From Symbiodinium natans (lineage: Eukaryota; Sar; Dinophyceae; Suessiales; Symbiodiniaceae), in NCBI GenBank assembly GCA_905221605.1, contig CAJNDS010002095.1, forward strand, positions 111,001 through 175,000: DNA of 64,000 nucleotides. The letters run 5' to 3'. Numbering within the stretch: position 1 is the stretch's first letter; each line of letters begins with the position of its first letter. The notes beneath the pieces are model-generated. The model was given only the letters and a program-made list of their open reading frames with translations. It was not told where the DNA came from and searched no databases. Made by a program: the position numbers and the translations under genes. Below are positions 63,310 to 64,000 of the stretch, one piece after another.

Positions 63310-64000
63310 ATGCCGCCGAAGGCGATTGAAGAGGCGCAGCATTGGACTTTGGAGATGCATCAGCGAGCCTTTGTCCAGGACACTTACGCCTCATTTTCGA
63401 CTTTCTCCAACTTTTGGCGACATGAGGTCTTTATGTCGATACTTTTCAGTGGATTGCAGAAGGAGAGACTTACAATTCGGCAACTTCTGTTGATTCCACG
63501 AGATCCGAGAACCAACTTTCTGTTGGTGGTGCCGCTCTTGTTCGTGCTTTTTCCGGGACTTTATCATCCTGGTTCAAGGCAGTACCCAGGACTTTATCAC
63601 TCAGTCCATGGGCCTCCTTTGTACTTTACCTTCGAGCTGCAATGGATTACTTCATTGGCAATCGAGATGCTGGGAGTCCACTTGTTTTCTCCTCAAGAAA
63701 TTAACTTCATGCCGTGGACGTGTTACATTGTGTTGCCGCGGTCGACTTGGGCAAGGCTTATGCAGCGACTTGTGACACAAAGGGTGCTTGTCATTACCCC
63801 AGCCGACTTGGTTTGGACTTCTGGGATGTTGAATGTAGGGTTCTCCCTACGATCAACTTTACTATTCACCATATTTAACTTTCAGTTTCATCCTGGGAGA
63901 GCAGAGTATCAAGAATCATTCGTTGCACTTGGCTTCAGTATCTCTGGTCAAACTTTCGGTGCAATGATGTCTTCTGGAGGCAACATATGGAACAGACGAT
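63310..64000 (+). CDS. Second post-pol ORF, 3' end outside window
   Basis: ATG at 63310 follows an in-frame TAG at 63298; no stop for 230 codons to the edge. Begins MPPKAIEEAQHWTLEMHQ. A hydrophobic segment NFLLVVPLLFVLFPGLY (about 69-85) could span a membrane, and PGLYH occurs twice (82-86, 93-97). The rest is rich in Phe, Leu, Trp and Arg. No family recognised. Position after pol suggests an element-encoded accessory (envelope-position) protein or a captured host gene. Confidence 0.6.
   Translation, partial: MPPKAIEEAQHWTLEMHQRAFVQDTYASFSTFSNFWRHEVFMSILFSGLQKERLTIRQLLLIPRDPRTNFLLVVPLLFVLFPGLYHPGSRQYPGLYHSVHGPPLYFTFELQWITSLAIEMLGVHLFSPQEINFMPWTCYIVLPRSTWARLMQRLVTQRVLVITPADLVWTSGMLNVGFSLRSTLLFTIFNFQFHPGRAEYQESFVALGFSISGQTFGAMMSSGGNIWNRR

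Overview
The window looks like nuclear DNA of a dinoflagellate, most likely of the Symbiodiniaceae/Suessiales type. This is inferred from three things: the telomere-type heptamer TTTAGGG/CCCTAAA, a Ty1/copia polyprotein with a Lys-Gly-rich and Trp-rich Gag (as I recall such elements from that group), and one-strand gene layout with GT, GC and perhaps GA splice donors. I could run no search, so every family name rests on motifs read by eye.

Bases 1 to about 55,990 look at first like endless interstitial telomere-like repeat in both orientations. Between the arrays lie short, GC-rich, non-repetitive islands of about 25-360 bp. Read on the minus strand, most islands are open and are bounded by a plausible 3' splice site (AG) and 5' splice site (mostly GT, some GC). 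I list 69 as candidate exons. The rule is regular: on the minus strand an exon is usually followed by TTTAGGG-type repeat and preceded by CCCTAAA-type repeat. I therefore read most of the window as one or more very intron-rich minus-strand genes whose introns are built of telomere-like heptamers. In about a dozen exons the first heptamer itself supplies the donor (G|GTTTAGGG). The strongest evidence is a three-exon chain in phase at 54388-55668 (one intron is a 112-bp block that is nearly all CCCTAAA), and two paralogous exons at 35966-36027 and 36356-36435 that differ largely by synonymous changes. No exon product matches a family I can name. GC-rich exons often lack stops on both strands, so single frames are tentative.

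The introns also carry several families of 60-180 bp inverted-repeat elements (MITE-like). Family A has eight copies. Family B has three copies with 4-bp target duplications, two of them identical. Families C to G are more diverged. Microsatellites, G/C homopolymers, T-run/G-run composites and small minisatellites fill the rest.

From 56461 to the right edge lies a plus-strand LTR retrotransposon: a candidate 164-bp 5' LTR, a primer-binding site, one uninterrupted 2005-codon gag-pol ORF (zinc knuckle, protease, integrase, RT, RNase H in copia order), then two further ORFs, the second cut by the window end. The integrase has Gly where the third catalytic acid (Glu) should be. This whole block has an extreme strand-specific excess of the tetramer ACTT (33 ACTT against 0 AAGT counted in 63001-64000), in all reading frames and between genes.
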